A stretch of 19,715 nt of DNA from Holophagales bacterium UBA5704 (GTDB lineage: Bacteria > Acidobacteriota > Thermoanaerobaculia > Multivoradales > UBA5704), in assembly GCA_002420005.1 (NCBI GenBank), contig DIHE01000126.1:51443-71157 (forward strand), given 5' to 3'. The first letter of the stretch is position 1. The number at the start of each line of letters is the position of its first letter. Below are positions 8,285 to 15,396 of the stretch, piece after piece. The translations under genes were made by a program, and so were the position numbers. The notes below the pieces were generated by a model. The model worked only from the letters and a program-made list of their open reading frames with translations. It was not told the origin of the DNA and did no database searches.

Positions 8285-9384
8285 CCGCCTGCGACGGCGC
8301 GGCGCACCAGCTGTCCGCAGGCTCCCTGCACGTCCCGGCCGCGGCTGCGGCGCACGGTGACGAAGCAGCCGTGCTCGTGGAGGCGCTTGGCGAAGGCCTG
8401 GGTGCGCTCCTCCGCCGGCTCGCGGAAGGCGGAGTGCTCGTGCTCGTTCATCGGGATCAGGTTCAGATTGTGGCCCCGGCTCAAGGGTCCGAGCCAGGCG
8501 ACCAGCCGGTCGGCGTCCTCCAGCGTGTCATTGACCCCGGCGAGCAGGACGTACTCGAAGATGAACCGCTCGTGCCGCTTGAGCTCCCAGGCGTCCAGCG
8601 CCTGCCGCAGGCGCGCCAGGTTCCAGGCGCGGTTGACCGGCATGGTGGCGGAGCGGGCGGCGTCGGTGGTGGCGTTGAGCGACAGGGCGAGCAGCGGCCG
8701 GGGGTCCATGCGCGCCAGCTTCTCGATACCGGAGACCAGGCCGGCGGTGCTCACCGTGATCCGCCAGGGGGAGAGCAACATTCCGTGCGGATGGCAGAGC
8801 ACCCGGATGGCCCGGTGCACATGGTCCAGATTGTGGAGTGGCTCGCCCATCCCCATGAAGACGAGGAAGAGATCCTCCCCCAGGGTCGGCCCCAGTGCGC
8901 GCATCAGCGTCAGCACCTGCCCGACGATCTCGCCCGCCGTCAGGTTGCGCACGATCCCCATCGCGCCGGTGGCGCAGAACGTACACCCGAGGGCGCAGCC
9001 GACCTGGCTCGACAGACAGAAGGTGACCCGCGGATCGTCCACCCGGCGCGGCATGTGGACGGCTTCGATGCGGTGGCCGTCGGTCAGGCCGAGCACCAGC
9101 TTGGTGGAGCCGTCTTCCGACGGGTGGCGTTCGAGGATCACCGGCAGCGAGAGGTCGGTGTGGGCCTCCAGCCAGGCGCGGCTGTCGCGGGCGAGGAACA
9201 GCCGGTCGTCCGCCAGCCAGGTGCGGGCGCGCTGGAGGCGCGAGAACACGTGCGCCGGCCGGCCGGGGCACTCTCCCTCCGCCAAGTCCTCCGGCAGCAA
9301 GGCCCAGGCGGAGGGCCGACCGCCGCGCTCGGGAGCCCGGCGGTCCCAGGGCATGAGAGGAGTGGGGGCGTCTGGCGTCGACAT
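8281..9384 (-). CDS. rlmN: 23S rRNA (adenine(2503)-C(2))-methyltransferase RlmN
   Basis: A radical-SAM methyltransferase that methylates A2503 of 23S rRNA (and A37 of some tRNAs in E. coli). The 367-aa protein has the cluster motif CALGCTFC (Cys130, 134, 137), the upstream Cys123 in TFCLSSQVGC, the SAM-binding FMGMGEPLHN (177-185) and the C-terminal GACGQL with Cys356, the methyl-carrying cysteine. Both mechanism cysteines (E. coli 118 and 355 equivalents) are thus present. It has the RlmN-type C-terminus GRDVQGACGQL. Cfr shares these cysteines, so RlmN is preferred on overall resemblance and the housekeeping context. Start ATG 9384 lies 10 nt after a -10 with no Shine-Dalgarno, suggesting a nearly leaderless mRNA. 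It overlaps the convergent DUF885 gene by 4 nt. Confidence 0.93.
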   Translation of the reverse strand: MSTPDAPTPLMPWDRRAPERGGRPSAWALLPEDLAEGECPGRPAHVFSRLQRARTWLADDRLFLARDSRAWLEAHTDLSLPVILERHPSEDGSTKLVLGLTDGHRIEAVHMPRRVDDPRVTFCLSSQVGCALGCTFCATGAMGIVRNLTAGEIVGQVLTLMRALGPTLGEDLFLVFMGMGEPLHNLDHVHRAIRVLCHPHGMLLSPWRITVSTAGLVSGIEKLARMDPRPLLALSLNATTDAARSATMPVNRAWNLARLRQALDAWELKRHERFIFEYVLLAGVNDTLEDADRLVAWLGPLSRGHNLNLIPMNEHEHSAFREPAEERTQAFAKRLHEHGCFVTVRRSRGRDVQGACGQLVRRAVAGG

Positions 9385-9394
9385 AGGAAGCGAG

Positions 9395-9400
9395 AGTCTA
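9395..9400 (-). promoter_or_regulatory. Extended -10 element of rlmN
   Basis: Read on the minus strand, TGC-TAGACT is an extended -10 whose last base is 10 nt before the rlmN ATG. The intervening CTCGCTTCCT has no ribosome binding site. Confidence 0.5.
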
Positions 9401-9431
9401 GCAGGAGCGCGGACGAAGCCCGCACCGGCGC

Positions 9432-9456
9432 TACACTGGAGCCTCTGTTCTGGGAG
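9432..9456 (+). promoter_or_regulatory. -10 element and Shine-Dalgarno of the secreted VWFA-like gene
   Basis: TACACT (9432-9437) lies 27 nt before the ATG at 9465, and GGGAG (9452-9456) is 8 nt before the ATG. This is a conventional short leader and contrasts with the leaderless starts elsewhere in the window. No good -35 is visible. Confidence 0.45.
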
Positions 9457-9464
9457 CCCGGATC

Positions 9465-10817
9465 ATGGTGCAGATCACGTTCCTGACCCTCTATCTCGGC
9501 TTGACCCTCGGCGTGCAGCCGATCGAGGTGACGGTGACCGGAGAGACGGCGGTGGCCGCCGTGGAGATCGTGCTCGACGGCGCCCCCATCGGACGCCTGG
9601 AGGGGCCGCCGTGGAGAGGGCAGATCGATTTCGGCCCCGCGCTGCTCCCGCATCTCCTGGCGGCCCGCGCCCTGGATGCCGAGGATCGGGAGCTGGGGAC
9701 CACCGCGCAATGGGTGAATCTACCCCGGCCTCCCGCCGAGGTGGACGTCCTGCTGGAAAACGGACCCGCCGGTCGGCCGGTGTCGGCGCGGCTCACCTGG
9801 CAGAGCCTGACCGGCGAGCAGCCCTCGGCCCTCGGTGTGACCTTCGACGACCGGCCCCTGATCCCGGAATCGGACGGGCGCATTGCGCTCCCCCCCTGGG
9901 ACCCGGCGACCAGCCACGTGCTCACTGTGGAGCTGCGCTTCTCCGGTGCGCTCACCGCCCGGAGGGACGTGGTCTTCGGCGGTCCTTTTGGAGATGAGGT
10001 GGCCACCGAGCTGACCGCCGTACCGGTACGGCCCCGGCCGGAGCAGAAGCTTCCCGCGCCGGAGCAGATGAAGGGCTGGCTGCGCGCCGGGGGCCTGCCG
10101 GTCACCGTGGCGGCGGTCGAGGAGGGTCCGGCCGACCTCGTCGTGGTCCACGATCTGGCGTTGCGCAACCGGCTGAACGGAATCCTCGCCGGCGCTACCC
10201 GGACCCGCCCGACCTTGAACATGCGGGGAGCCACCCTCGGAGAGCAGAACAGCGAGCTCCGGCGCTACGAGATGACCCTCAAGGAGGACGGGAAGGTGGT
10301 CATGGTCTGGCCGATCCCGCGGACGATCGACCAGCCCGGCACGGATGTCGAGCTGTTCTCCACCTCGCGCCCCTTCGACCGGCACGACGGCGGAATCCTC
10401 TGGTTTCTCGCCCGCTTCTTTCCCACCGGAGACGGCCCCGAGCGGCAGCGGCTCGCCGACGCCGTCGCGGTGGCGGGGCTCCAGGCCTTGCGGGCGAACC
10501 ACCGCCGCGCCGTGCTGCTGGTCCTGTCCGAGAATCCGCTCGACCGGAGCCACTCCAGCCCCGCCCTGGTGCGCCGCTATCTGGAGTCGATCCGGGTGCC
10601 CCTGTACGTCTGGACCCTCGGCGATCCCGCCGCTCCGGCGGTGGCGGCTTGGGGAGACGCGGAGCCGGTCTCCACCCTCGGCAAGATGAGCAAAGCCTTC
10701 CGGCGCCTCAAGAAGGATCTCGACGACCAGCGCCTCCTCTGGGTCGACGGGCGCCACCTGCCGCAAACCCTGGAGCTGACGCCGGCGGCGGCGGCCGTGG
10801 TCGAGTCGGTGCGCTGA
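9465..10817 (+). CDS. Secreted protein of unknown function with a VWFA-like C-terminal region
   Basis: A 450-aa protein with a short hydrophobic N-terminus (VQITFLTLYLGLTLG), probably a signal peptide. The first third has strands resembling Ig-like folds (IEVTVTGETAVAAVEIVLDG, then WRGQIDFG). The last third resembles a degenerate von Willebrand A domain: GILWFLARFFPTGDG, a helix with DAVAVAGLQALRAN, then RRAVLLVLSENPLDRS and the strand VPLYVWTL. A canonical MIDAS DxSxS motif is not evident. Acidobacteria encode many secreted VWFA-related proteins, but I cannot assign this one to a named family. It is convergent with the SurA-like gene, with 14 nt between stop codons. Confidence 0.8.
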   Translation: MVQITFLTLYLGLTLGVQPIEVTVTGETAVAAVEIVLDGAPIGRLEGPPWRGQIDFGPALLPHLLAARALDAEDRELGTTAQWVNLPRPPAEVDVLLENGPAGRPVSARLTWQSLTGEQPSALGVTFDDRPLIPESDGRIALPPWDPATSHVLTVELRFSGALTARRDVVFGGPFGDEVATELTAVPVRPRPEQKLPAPEQMKGWLRAGGLPVTVAAVEEGPADLVVVHDLALRNRLNGILAGATRTRPTLNMRGATLGEQNSELRRYEMTLKEDGKVVMVWPIPRTIDQPGTDVELFSTSRPFDRHDGGILWFLARFFPTGDGPERQRLADAVAVAGLQALRANHRRAVLLVLSENPLDRSHSSPALVRRYLESIRVPLYVWTLGDPAAPAVAAWGDAEPVSTLGKMSKAFRRLKKDLDDQRLLWVDGRHLPQTLELTPAAAAVVESVR

Positions 10818-10831
10818 GCCGTCGAGCCCCC

Positions 10832-11608
10832 CTACGGCACCTTCTTCACCACCGGCGGCAGCGCGCCCGGGGGTTTGCCGAAGAAGACCTGGACGTCGGC
10901 CTTGTTGCGCAGATCGTCCGTCCACTTCGCGATCGCCTCGTTGAGGCGCTTCTCGCGCAGGAGCTTGCGGATGTCGTCCCGCACGTCGTCGAGCGGCGGC
11001 ACGGGGGCGCCACGCTTCTGGAGATCGGCGGTGAAGGTGGTCTTGTAGTAGTTGGTGATGTCGTCCAGCCCCACGAAGACCCGCGGGCCGAGCTGCTCGT
11101 CGACGTAGGCGAGGGCCATGAGCTGGCGCGCCACCAGGCGGCGCAGGTCCTTGGGAGTCATTCCCTGGTCGCGCAGCGCCTTCTGGTAGGCGGCCTCGTC
11201 CTTGAAGCGGGCGCGGATCGCGGCCACGTGGGAGTCCACGTCCTCGACCGGGACCTCCTCGAAGCCGAAGCGGTCCATCTCGTGGAACCGCAACCGATCC
11301 GCGATGAGCTGATCGAGCACCCGCCGCTGGAAAGCGGTGGGGTCTTCCTTCGGGCCGGGCTGGACCATGCCGAGACCGATGGCCCGGTCGAGGTCGGACT
11401 GCAGGATCGGATCCTCGTCCACCACGGCGAGCACGCGGTCCTTGAGCTGGGCGTTCGCCTCGGCCGCGGAGACCGGGCGCGGGACAGGGGTGCCCGGCTT
11501 CGGGGGATTCGGCCGCGCGCCCTGCGCCGCGGCCACCACGGGGAGAGCGAGGACCGCCAGAAGCGCCACAACGGGAGAGGAGGGGAGGATCGTTCGCCTG
11601 TGCACCAT
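10832..11608 (-). CDS. SurA-like periplasmic chaperone lacking a parvulin domain
   Basis: A 258-aa protein with a signal peptide (hydrophobic LLAVLALPVVAAAQ, about residues 15-28), then a proline-rich linker and a SurA N-terminal domain: LAVVDEDPILQSDLDRAI, FQRRVLDQLIADRLRFHEMDRFG and the helix RLVARQLMALAYVDEQL. The C-terminus (DDVRDDIRKLLREKRLNEAIAKWTDDLR) matches the final SurA helix that packs on the N-domain. There is no parvulin PPIase segment between them, so a chaperone role for outer-membrane or secreted proteins is more likely than isomerase activity. I use ATG 11608, not the open frame up to 11800, because it gives the signal peptide at the N-terminus and lies 8 nt from a -10. Confidence 0.87.
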   Translation of the reverse strand: MVHRRTILPSSPVVALLAVLALPVVAAAQGARPNPPKPGTPVPRPVSAAEANAQLKDRVLAVVDEDPILQSDLDRAIGLGMVQPGPKEDPTAFQRRVLDQLIADRLRFHEMDRFGFEEVPVEDVDSHVAAIRARFKDEAAYQKALRDQGMTPKDLRRLVARQLMALAYVDEQLGPRVFVGLDDITNYYKTTFTADLQKRGAPVPPLDDVRDDIRKLLREKRLNEAIAKWTDDLRNKADVQVFFGKPPGALPPVVKKVP

Positions 11609-11616
11609 CGAAGGGC

Positions 11617-11626
11617 ATGCTAGCAT
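11617..11626. promoter_or_regulatory. Palindromic -10 shared by two divergent leaderless genes
   Basis: ATGCTAGCAT is a perfect 10-bp palindrome. On the + strand it gives TGC-TAGCAT (extended -10, hexamer 11621-11626), 10 nt before the ATG at 11637; on the minus strand the same sequence gives TGC-TAGCAT (11622-11617), 8 nt before the ATG at 11608. Neither gap has a Shine-Dalgarno. The whole start-to-start interval is only 28 nt, so the two genes must share this region for initiation. Confidence 0.6.
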
Positions 11627-11636
11627 CCCCCCGGTC

Positions 11637-12494
11637 ATGTCCGAACCCGCCGCCGGCTCGTCGCGCCTCACCGTGGGCCTCGCCCAGATCGACTGCCGCC
11701 TGGGCGATCTCGCGGCCAACCTCGATCGCCACCTCGCCTGGATCGAGCGCGCCAAGGCCGCCGGGGTGGACTTGCTCGTCTTTCCCGAGCTGTCGCTCAC
11801 CGGCTACCGGCTGCTCCACCTGACCACCCGGGTCGCCCTGCCGCCCCAGGCCCCGCTGCTCGACCGCCTCGCCGAAGCGGCCCGCCCGATGGCGGTGGTC
11901 GCCGGCTTCGTCGAGGAGAGCGACCGCGGCCTCCTGCACAACAGCGCAGTGCTGCTTTCCGGCGGCCCGCGGCGGCACATCCACCGCAAGCTCTATCTGC
12001 CGACCTACGGCCTGTTTCAAGAGGAACGCTTCTTCCGCCCCGGCCGCCGCCTCGACCTCGCGCCCCTCCCCTGGGGGCGGGCCGGCGTGCTGATCTGCGA
12101 GGACCTCTGGCACCCGGAGCTCGCGCGGCGCCTGGCGGTGGCCGGCGCACGGCTGCTCATCGTCCTCTCCGCCGGCCCGGGGCGGGTGGGGAGCGGCGAT
12201 GTCCCCGCTTCGCACGAGAGCTGGGAAATGCTCTGCCGCACCACCGCGCTCCTCGACACCTGCTGGGTGGTCTACTGCAACCGTGTGGGTTGGGAAGAAG
12301 GCTCGTTCTACTCCGGCGGCAGCCTGGTCGTCCGGCCCGGCGGCGAGGTGGCGACGCGGGCGCCGTTCCTCGACGAGCACCTGCTGGTCACCGAGATCGA
12401 CCTGCGCGAGGCCGACCGGGTGCGCTGGCGCCTGCCGCTCCTCGCCGACGAGCGGATCGACATCGAAGGACCGGACGCGGAGGATCGGCCGTGA
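11637..12494 (+). CDS. NAD synthase glutaminase (nitrilase-fold) subunit, separate from NadE
   Basis: A 285-aa carbon-nitrogen hydrolase. The catalytic triad is readable as Glu51 (VFPELSLTGY), Lys118 (HRKLYLPTYG) and Cys154 (LICEDLWHP). The LPTYGxFxEERFF and ICEDLW forms are those of the glutaminase domain of glutamine-dependent NAD synthase, not of generic nitrilases. It would release ammonia from glutamine for the amidation of nicotinic acid adenine dinucleotide. The gene overlaps nadE as GTGA, so the fused enzyme known from many bacteria appears here as two coupled subunits. The ATG at 11637 follows a -10 by 10 nt and has no Shine-Dalgarno; the open frame upstream overlaps the divergent chaperone gene and is rejected. 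Confidence 0.9.
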   Translation: MSEPAAGSSRLTVGLAQIDCRLGDLAANLDRHLAWIERAKAAGVDLLVFPELSLTGYRLLHLTTRVALPPQAPLLDRLAEAARPMAVVAGFVEESDRGLLHNSAVLLSGGPRRHIHRKLYLPTYGLFQEERFFRPGRRLDLAPLPWGRAGVLICEDLWHPELARRLAVAGARLLIVLSAGPGRVGSGDVPASHESWEMLCRTTALLDTCWVVYCNRVGWEEGSFYSGGSLVVRPGGEVATRAPFLDEHLLVTEIDLREADRVRWRLPLLADERIDIEGPDAEDRP

Positions 12495-13318
12495 GCCGGC
12501 GCGTGCTCGATCACCTGCACCTGAACGCCCCGCTCGCCGTGGCGGTGCTGACGCGCTTCATCCGCGACGCGGTCGAGACCTCCGGCACCACCGGCGTCGT
12601 GGTCGGGCTCTCCGGCGGGATCGATTCCTCGCTCGCCGCGGCCCTGGCGGCGCGGGCGCTCGGTCCCGAGCGGGTCCACGGCTTCCTTCTGCCGTACCGC
12701 ACCTCGTCGGCCGACTCCGAAGCGGATGCCCGCCGGGTCGCTGCGCACCTCGCCCTGCCGCACCGGAAGATCGACATCTCGCCGATGATCGACGCCTACT
12801 TCGCGATCGAGACCGACGCCGATCCGGCCCGCCGCGGCAACAAGATGGCGCGCGAGCGCATGACCATCCTGTTCGATCAGGCGAAGAAGCTCGGCGCGCT
12901 GGTGCTGGGGACCTCCAACAAGACCGAGATCCTGCTCGGCTACTCGACCGTCTTCGGCGACAACGCGAGCTCGCTCAATCCGCTCGGCGACCTCTACAAA
13001 CACCAGGTCTGGCAGCTCGCCCGCCACCTGGAGCTGCCTGCAGAGGTGGTCGCCAAGCGCCCTTCGGCCGACCTCTGGCCGGGGCAGACCGACGAAGGCG
13101 ACCTGGGCTTCGACTACGCGACGGCGGACGAGGTCCTCTGGCAGCTCTTCGACGAGGGCCTGACGCCCGACGAGGTGGTGGAGCGCGGCTACGACCGTGC
13201 GGTGGTGGAGCGGATCGTCACCTTCGAGCGCCAGTTCCGGTTCAAACGGCGGCTCATGCTCATCGCGCGCCTCTCCGGGAGCGCGGTCAACCTGGACCAG
13301 GAGATCCCCCGCGACTGA
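12491..13318 (+). CDS. nadE: NAD(+) synthase, synthetase subunit
   Basis: An ATP-dependent amidoligase of 275 aa that makes NAD+ from deamido-NAD+, the last step of NAD biosynthesis. It shows the PP-loop SGGIDS (41-46), the MARERMTILFDQAKK helix, LGTSNKTEILLGYSTVFGDNAS and PLGDLYKHQVWQLA, and PSADLWPGQTDEGDLGF. Its size matches ammonia-dependent or split NadE enzymes rather than the 540-680 aa fusions. The GTG start at 12491 overlaps the glutaminase stop (GTGA), and its own TGA overlaps the ATG of rsmI by one base (TGATG), so all three genes should be translated together. The partnership with the adjacent glutaminase is inferred from coupling and motifs. Confidence 0.94.
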   Translation: MSRRVLDHLHLNAPLAVAVLTRFIRDAVETSGTTGVVVGLSGGIDSSLAAALAARALGPERVHGFLLPYRTSSADSEADARRVAAHLALPHRKIDISPMIDAYFAIETDADPARRGNKMARERMTILFDQAKKLGALVLGTSNKTEILLGYSTVFGDNASSLNPLGDLYKHQVWQLARHLELPAEVVAKRPSADLWPGQTDEGDLGFDYATADEVLWQLFDEGLTPDEVVERGYDRAVVERIVTFERQFRFKRRLMLIARLSGSAVNLDQEIPRD

Positions 13319-14025
13319 TGGCCGGCAAGCTCCTCGTGGTCGCGACGCCGATCGGCAACCTGGACGACCTGACGGATCGCGCGCGCGCCGCGTTCGCCGC
13401 CGCGGACCTGATCGCCTGCGAGGACACCCGCCACACCGGGCGCCTGCTCGCCCATCTGGGGATCAAGAAGCCGCTCGTCTCGCTGCACGAGCACAACGAG
13501 CGGCAGCGCCTGCCGCGCCTCCTGGCGGACCTCGACGACGGCAAGGTGATCGCCGTGGCGAGCGACGCCGGCACGCCGCTCCTCTCCGACCCCGGCTTCC
13601 TCCTGGTGCGCGAAGCCGCGGCGCGCGGCCTCCGCATCGAGCCGATCCCCGGCCCCTCCGCCCTCCTCGCCGCCCTGGTGGCCTCCGGCCTCCCCCCCTA
13701 CCCGTTCACCTTCGCGGGCTTTCCTCCCCCCAAGTCCGGCAAGCGGCGCACCCTCTATAAGGAATGGGCCCCTCTCGGCCACACCCTGATCTTCTTCGAA
13801 TCCCCCCACCGCCTCCTCGGAAGCCTCGAAGACGCCCTCGCCATCCTTGGAGACCGCCCGGTCGCGGTGGCCCGCGAGCTGACCAAGCTCCACGAGGAGA
13901 TCCTGCGCGGCCCGCTCTCCGCGGTGCTGGAGACTCTGCGCGGGCGCGCGGCGCTCAAGGGGGAGTTTGTGGTTGTGGTCGGAGCGCAGCGAGACGCGAG
14001 CGCTTCCCCAGCCACATCACCGTGA
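13318..14025 (+). CDS. rsmI: 16S rRNA (cytidine(1402)-2'-O)-methyltransferase RsmI
   Basis: A SAM-dependent methyltransferase of the tetrapyrrole methylase fold that 2'-O-methylates C1402 in the 16S rRNA decoding centre. Diagnostic segments are VATPIGNLDDLTDRA (8-22), ACEDTRHTGRLL (33-44), ASDAGTPLLSDPG (81-93), IPGPSALLAAL, FAGFPPPKSGKR and IFFESPHRLL. At 235 aa it is shorter than typical members (about 280) and lacks the C-terminal helical extension; it ends shortly after GEFVVVVGA. The start ATG overlaps the nadE stop. The last 71 nt lie opposite the 3' end of the convergent membrane-protein gene. Confidence 0.93.
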   Translation: MAGKLLVVATPIGNLDDLTDRARAAFAAADLIACEDTRHTGRLLAHLGIKKPLVSLHEHNERQRLPRLLADLDDGKVIAVASDAGTPLLSDPGFLLVREAAARGLRIEPIPGPSALLAALVASGLPPYPFTFAGFPPPKSGKRRTLYKEWAPLGHTLIFFESPHRLLGSLEDALAILGDRPVAVARELTKLHEEILRGPLSAVLETLRGRAALKGEFVVVVGAQRDASASPATSP

Positions 14026-14314
14026 TGCCGATCACCGTCGAGGCGACCAGGTGGGTCACCACCGCCGCGAAGAGCGACGGGCCACCGAGAAGAACCGCGA
14101 GCCACAGACCACCGAGGAGGAGAGCACCCCCCAACGCCGCGGCGAGATGAGGCCCCCGGCCGCGGGACATCACCGCATAAAGGCCATAGGGGAAGAGGGC
14201 GACCAGGTAGAGCAGCAGGAGCGAAGCGGACATCGCGGGCATCCGCTGCCAGATGCCGGCCAGGGTGAGCCCGGCCGCCACCACGATCGCCGCCCGGGTG
14301 AGTTGGATCTGCAT
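13955..14314 (-). CDS. Small four-helix membrane protein, unknown function
   Basis: A 119-aa hydrophobic protein with four likely membrane helices, at about residues 7-24, 29-48, 58-78 and 82-101, and a basic tail (WLGKRSRLAALRPQPQ). I do not recognise the family. The ATG at 14314 is chosen because it gives the first helix at the N-terminus and lies 8 nt after a -10 element; the open frame continues upstream to 14467 but crosses that -10. Its 3' end runs 71 nt into the antisense of rsmI, an unusually long overlap for two real genes, although both frames keep plausible ends. Confidence 0.72.
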   Translation of the reverse strand: MQIQLTRAAIVVAAGLTLAGIWQRMPAMSASLLLLYLVALFPYGLYAVMSRGRGPHLAAALGGALLLGGLWLAVLLGGPSLFAAVVTHLVASTVIGITVMWLGKRSRLAALRPQPQTPP

Positions 14315-14322
14315 GATCGGGG

Positions 14323-14328
14323 ATGCTA
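14323..14328 (-). promoter_or_regulatory. -10 element of the small membrane protein gene
   Basis: Read on the minus strand, TAGCAT ends 8 nt before the ATG at 14314, with CCCCGATC between and no ribosome binding site. The hexamer and distance match those at the shared palindrome at 11617. Confidence 0.5.
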
Positions 14329-14360
14329 TCTGCCGGGGAGGCTGGACGCCAGAGTGACGA

Positions 14361-14590
14361 TCATGTGCGGCCCCAGCGGCGATTCGAGCGAGAGCACAAC
14401 TCGGCGAAGGTGACCACTGCCGTCTCTCCCGTCTTGACATAGATCTTGCCCAGGAAGGCCTCGTCACGGCTCGCGATCTGTGCCTTCACCCACTTCAGCT
14501 TTCGGAGAAAGATTCTCGCCAGCTCAAGATGAGGAGCGTTGCCGATGAGAACGAAAACCTTCGCGCCGTGTAGAAGACGGGATCAGGCGG
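14361..14590 (-). pseudogene. Internally deleted PIN-like toxin remnant (VapC45/PIN_8-like)
   Basis: Just past the DUF433 antitoxin, two pieces of what looks like one toxin can be read on the minus strand in different frames. The first (14584-14567) reads DPVFYT, like the first strand of PIN-like toxins that pair with DUF433 proteins. The second, from 14567, reads GAKVFVLIGNAPHLELARIF and continues through FLGKIYVKTG to a stop at 14361-14363, which resembles the C-terminal half of the same toxins. The segment that should hold the catalytic acidic residues is missing and the two pieces are out of frame, so an internal deletion near 14567-14570 is the simplest reading. No start codon leads the second piece. 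The family match is from memory. Confidence 0.6.
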
Positions 14591-15305
14591 CCCTTTCGTA
14601 GAAGTCGATGGCTGCGTCAACTTCCCGGCGCTCTATTCCGTAGTCCTGTGCGACGGCATCTTCGTCTTCTCCAGCGTCAATCCTGCTCACGATGGCGGAA
14701 ACGCGAAGGCCCATTCGCGAGGCAAGCACAGGCTTGCCGAACGAGACGCCCGGGTCCAGCACGATCAGGCGCGGGATCTCCGGCGCGGGCAGAACGGGCA
14801 CGCTGACGAATCCAGGGAAGAACTGCTCAGGACGACCCAGAGCGTCCCACTCCACTCTCTTGAGGTGTGCGTCGAAAAAATGCCGCAGGGCGAGCTGTCC
14901 GGCCCGCCCCAGGTTGATCAGCCGGCCGTACTGCTCAAGGAGCACCTCCCCCGGAGCAGCCCGCAGTTGCTCGCTCAGCAGCAGCCGCTCGATCCGGTAC
15001 TCTTTCTCTGCGAAGGACAGGGCGGTTCGAAGGAAGGACATCCGAACGTCTTCGTCTCTCCGGAGCGCACGCAGAATGTGCGCCTCCACCAGATTCGAGA
15101 ACGAGAGGAGGCCTGAAGCCTTGATGAGGGGCTCGGAGCGCACCGCGGTACCACTCCTTGGGTAGCTGCGCCCCCGGACCCAGCTCCGCAGGGTCGTGGG
15201 AGACAGGCCCACATAGCGGGCGGCCTGCGCGATCGTATAGCGCGGCACATCCTGGGGAGAAAGACCCGCGTAGAGGATGCGTGCCGATTCTTCCTGGTCG
15301 ATCAT
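14583..15305 (-). CDS. DUF433 antitoxin with N-terminal MerR-like helix-turn-helix
   Basis: A 240-aa DNA-binding antitoxin. Residues about 22-50 form a MerR/excisionase-like HTH (YTIAQAARYVGLSPTTLRSW), a central helical region follows (FSNLVEAHILRALRRDEDV), and the last 65 residues are a DUF433 domain (LIVLDPGVSFGKPVLASRMG, then VSAIVSRIDAGEDEDAVAQD). DUF433 proteins neutralise PIN-like toxins encoded directly downstream and probably repress their own operon. The ATG at 15305 is chosen because AAGGTG lies 6 nt ahead and the HTH follows closely; the frame stays open to 15374. The downstream partner is only a remnant, so this antitoxin seems orphaned. The gene is intact by eye. Confidence 0.85.
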   Translation of the reverse strand: MIDQEESARILYAGLSPQDVPRYTIAQAARYVGLSPTTLRSWVRGRSYPRSGTAVRSEPLIKASGLLSFSNLVEAHILRALRRDEDVRMSFLRTALSFAEKEYRIERLLLSEQLRAAPGEVLLEQYGRLINLGRAGQLALRHFFDAHLKRVEWDALGRPEQFFPGFVSVPVLPAPEIPRLIVLDPGVSFGKPVLASRMGLRVSAIVSRIDAGEDEDAVAQDYGIERREVDAAIDFYERAA

Positions 15306-15384
15306 CTCGGTCACCTTGCGCCTGCGCTTTCTCTCCGAGGGCCAAAGTACCACAACCTCACCTCCCGAACCCACCGGTCCCCGC

Positions 15385-15390
15385 TATCAT
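15385..15390 (+). promoter_or_regulatory. -10 element of the Yellow/MRJP gene
   Basis: TATCAT ends 6 nt before the ATG at 15397, with only TCCCCC between and no Shine-Dalgarno. Transcription should start at about the A of the ATG. Confidence 0.5.
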
Positions 15391-15396
15391 TCCCCC

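Noticed and set aside
11609..11800. N-terminal extension of the SurA-like protein to 11800
   Set aside because: It would place the signal peptide about 64 residues in and would overlap the divergent NAD glutaminase gene and the shared promoter.
9720..12380. 886-aa minus-strand open frame
   Set aside because: It runs antisense through the VWFA-like gene and the NAD glutaminase gene and reads the SurA-like gene in a wrong frame; no domain and no start signal.
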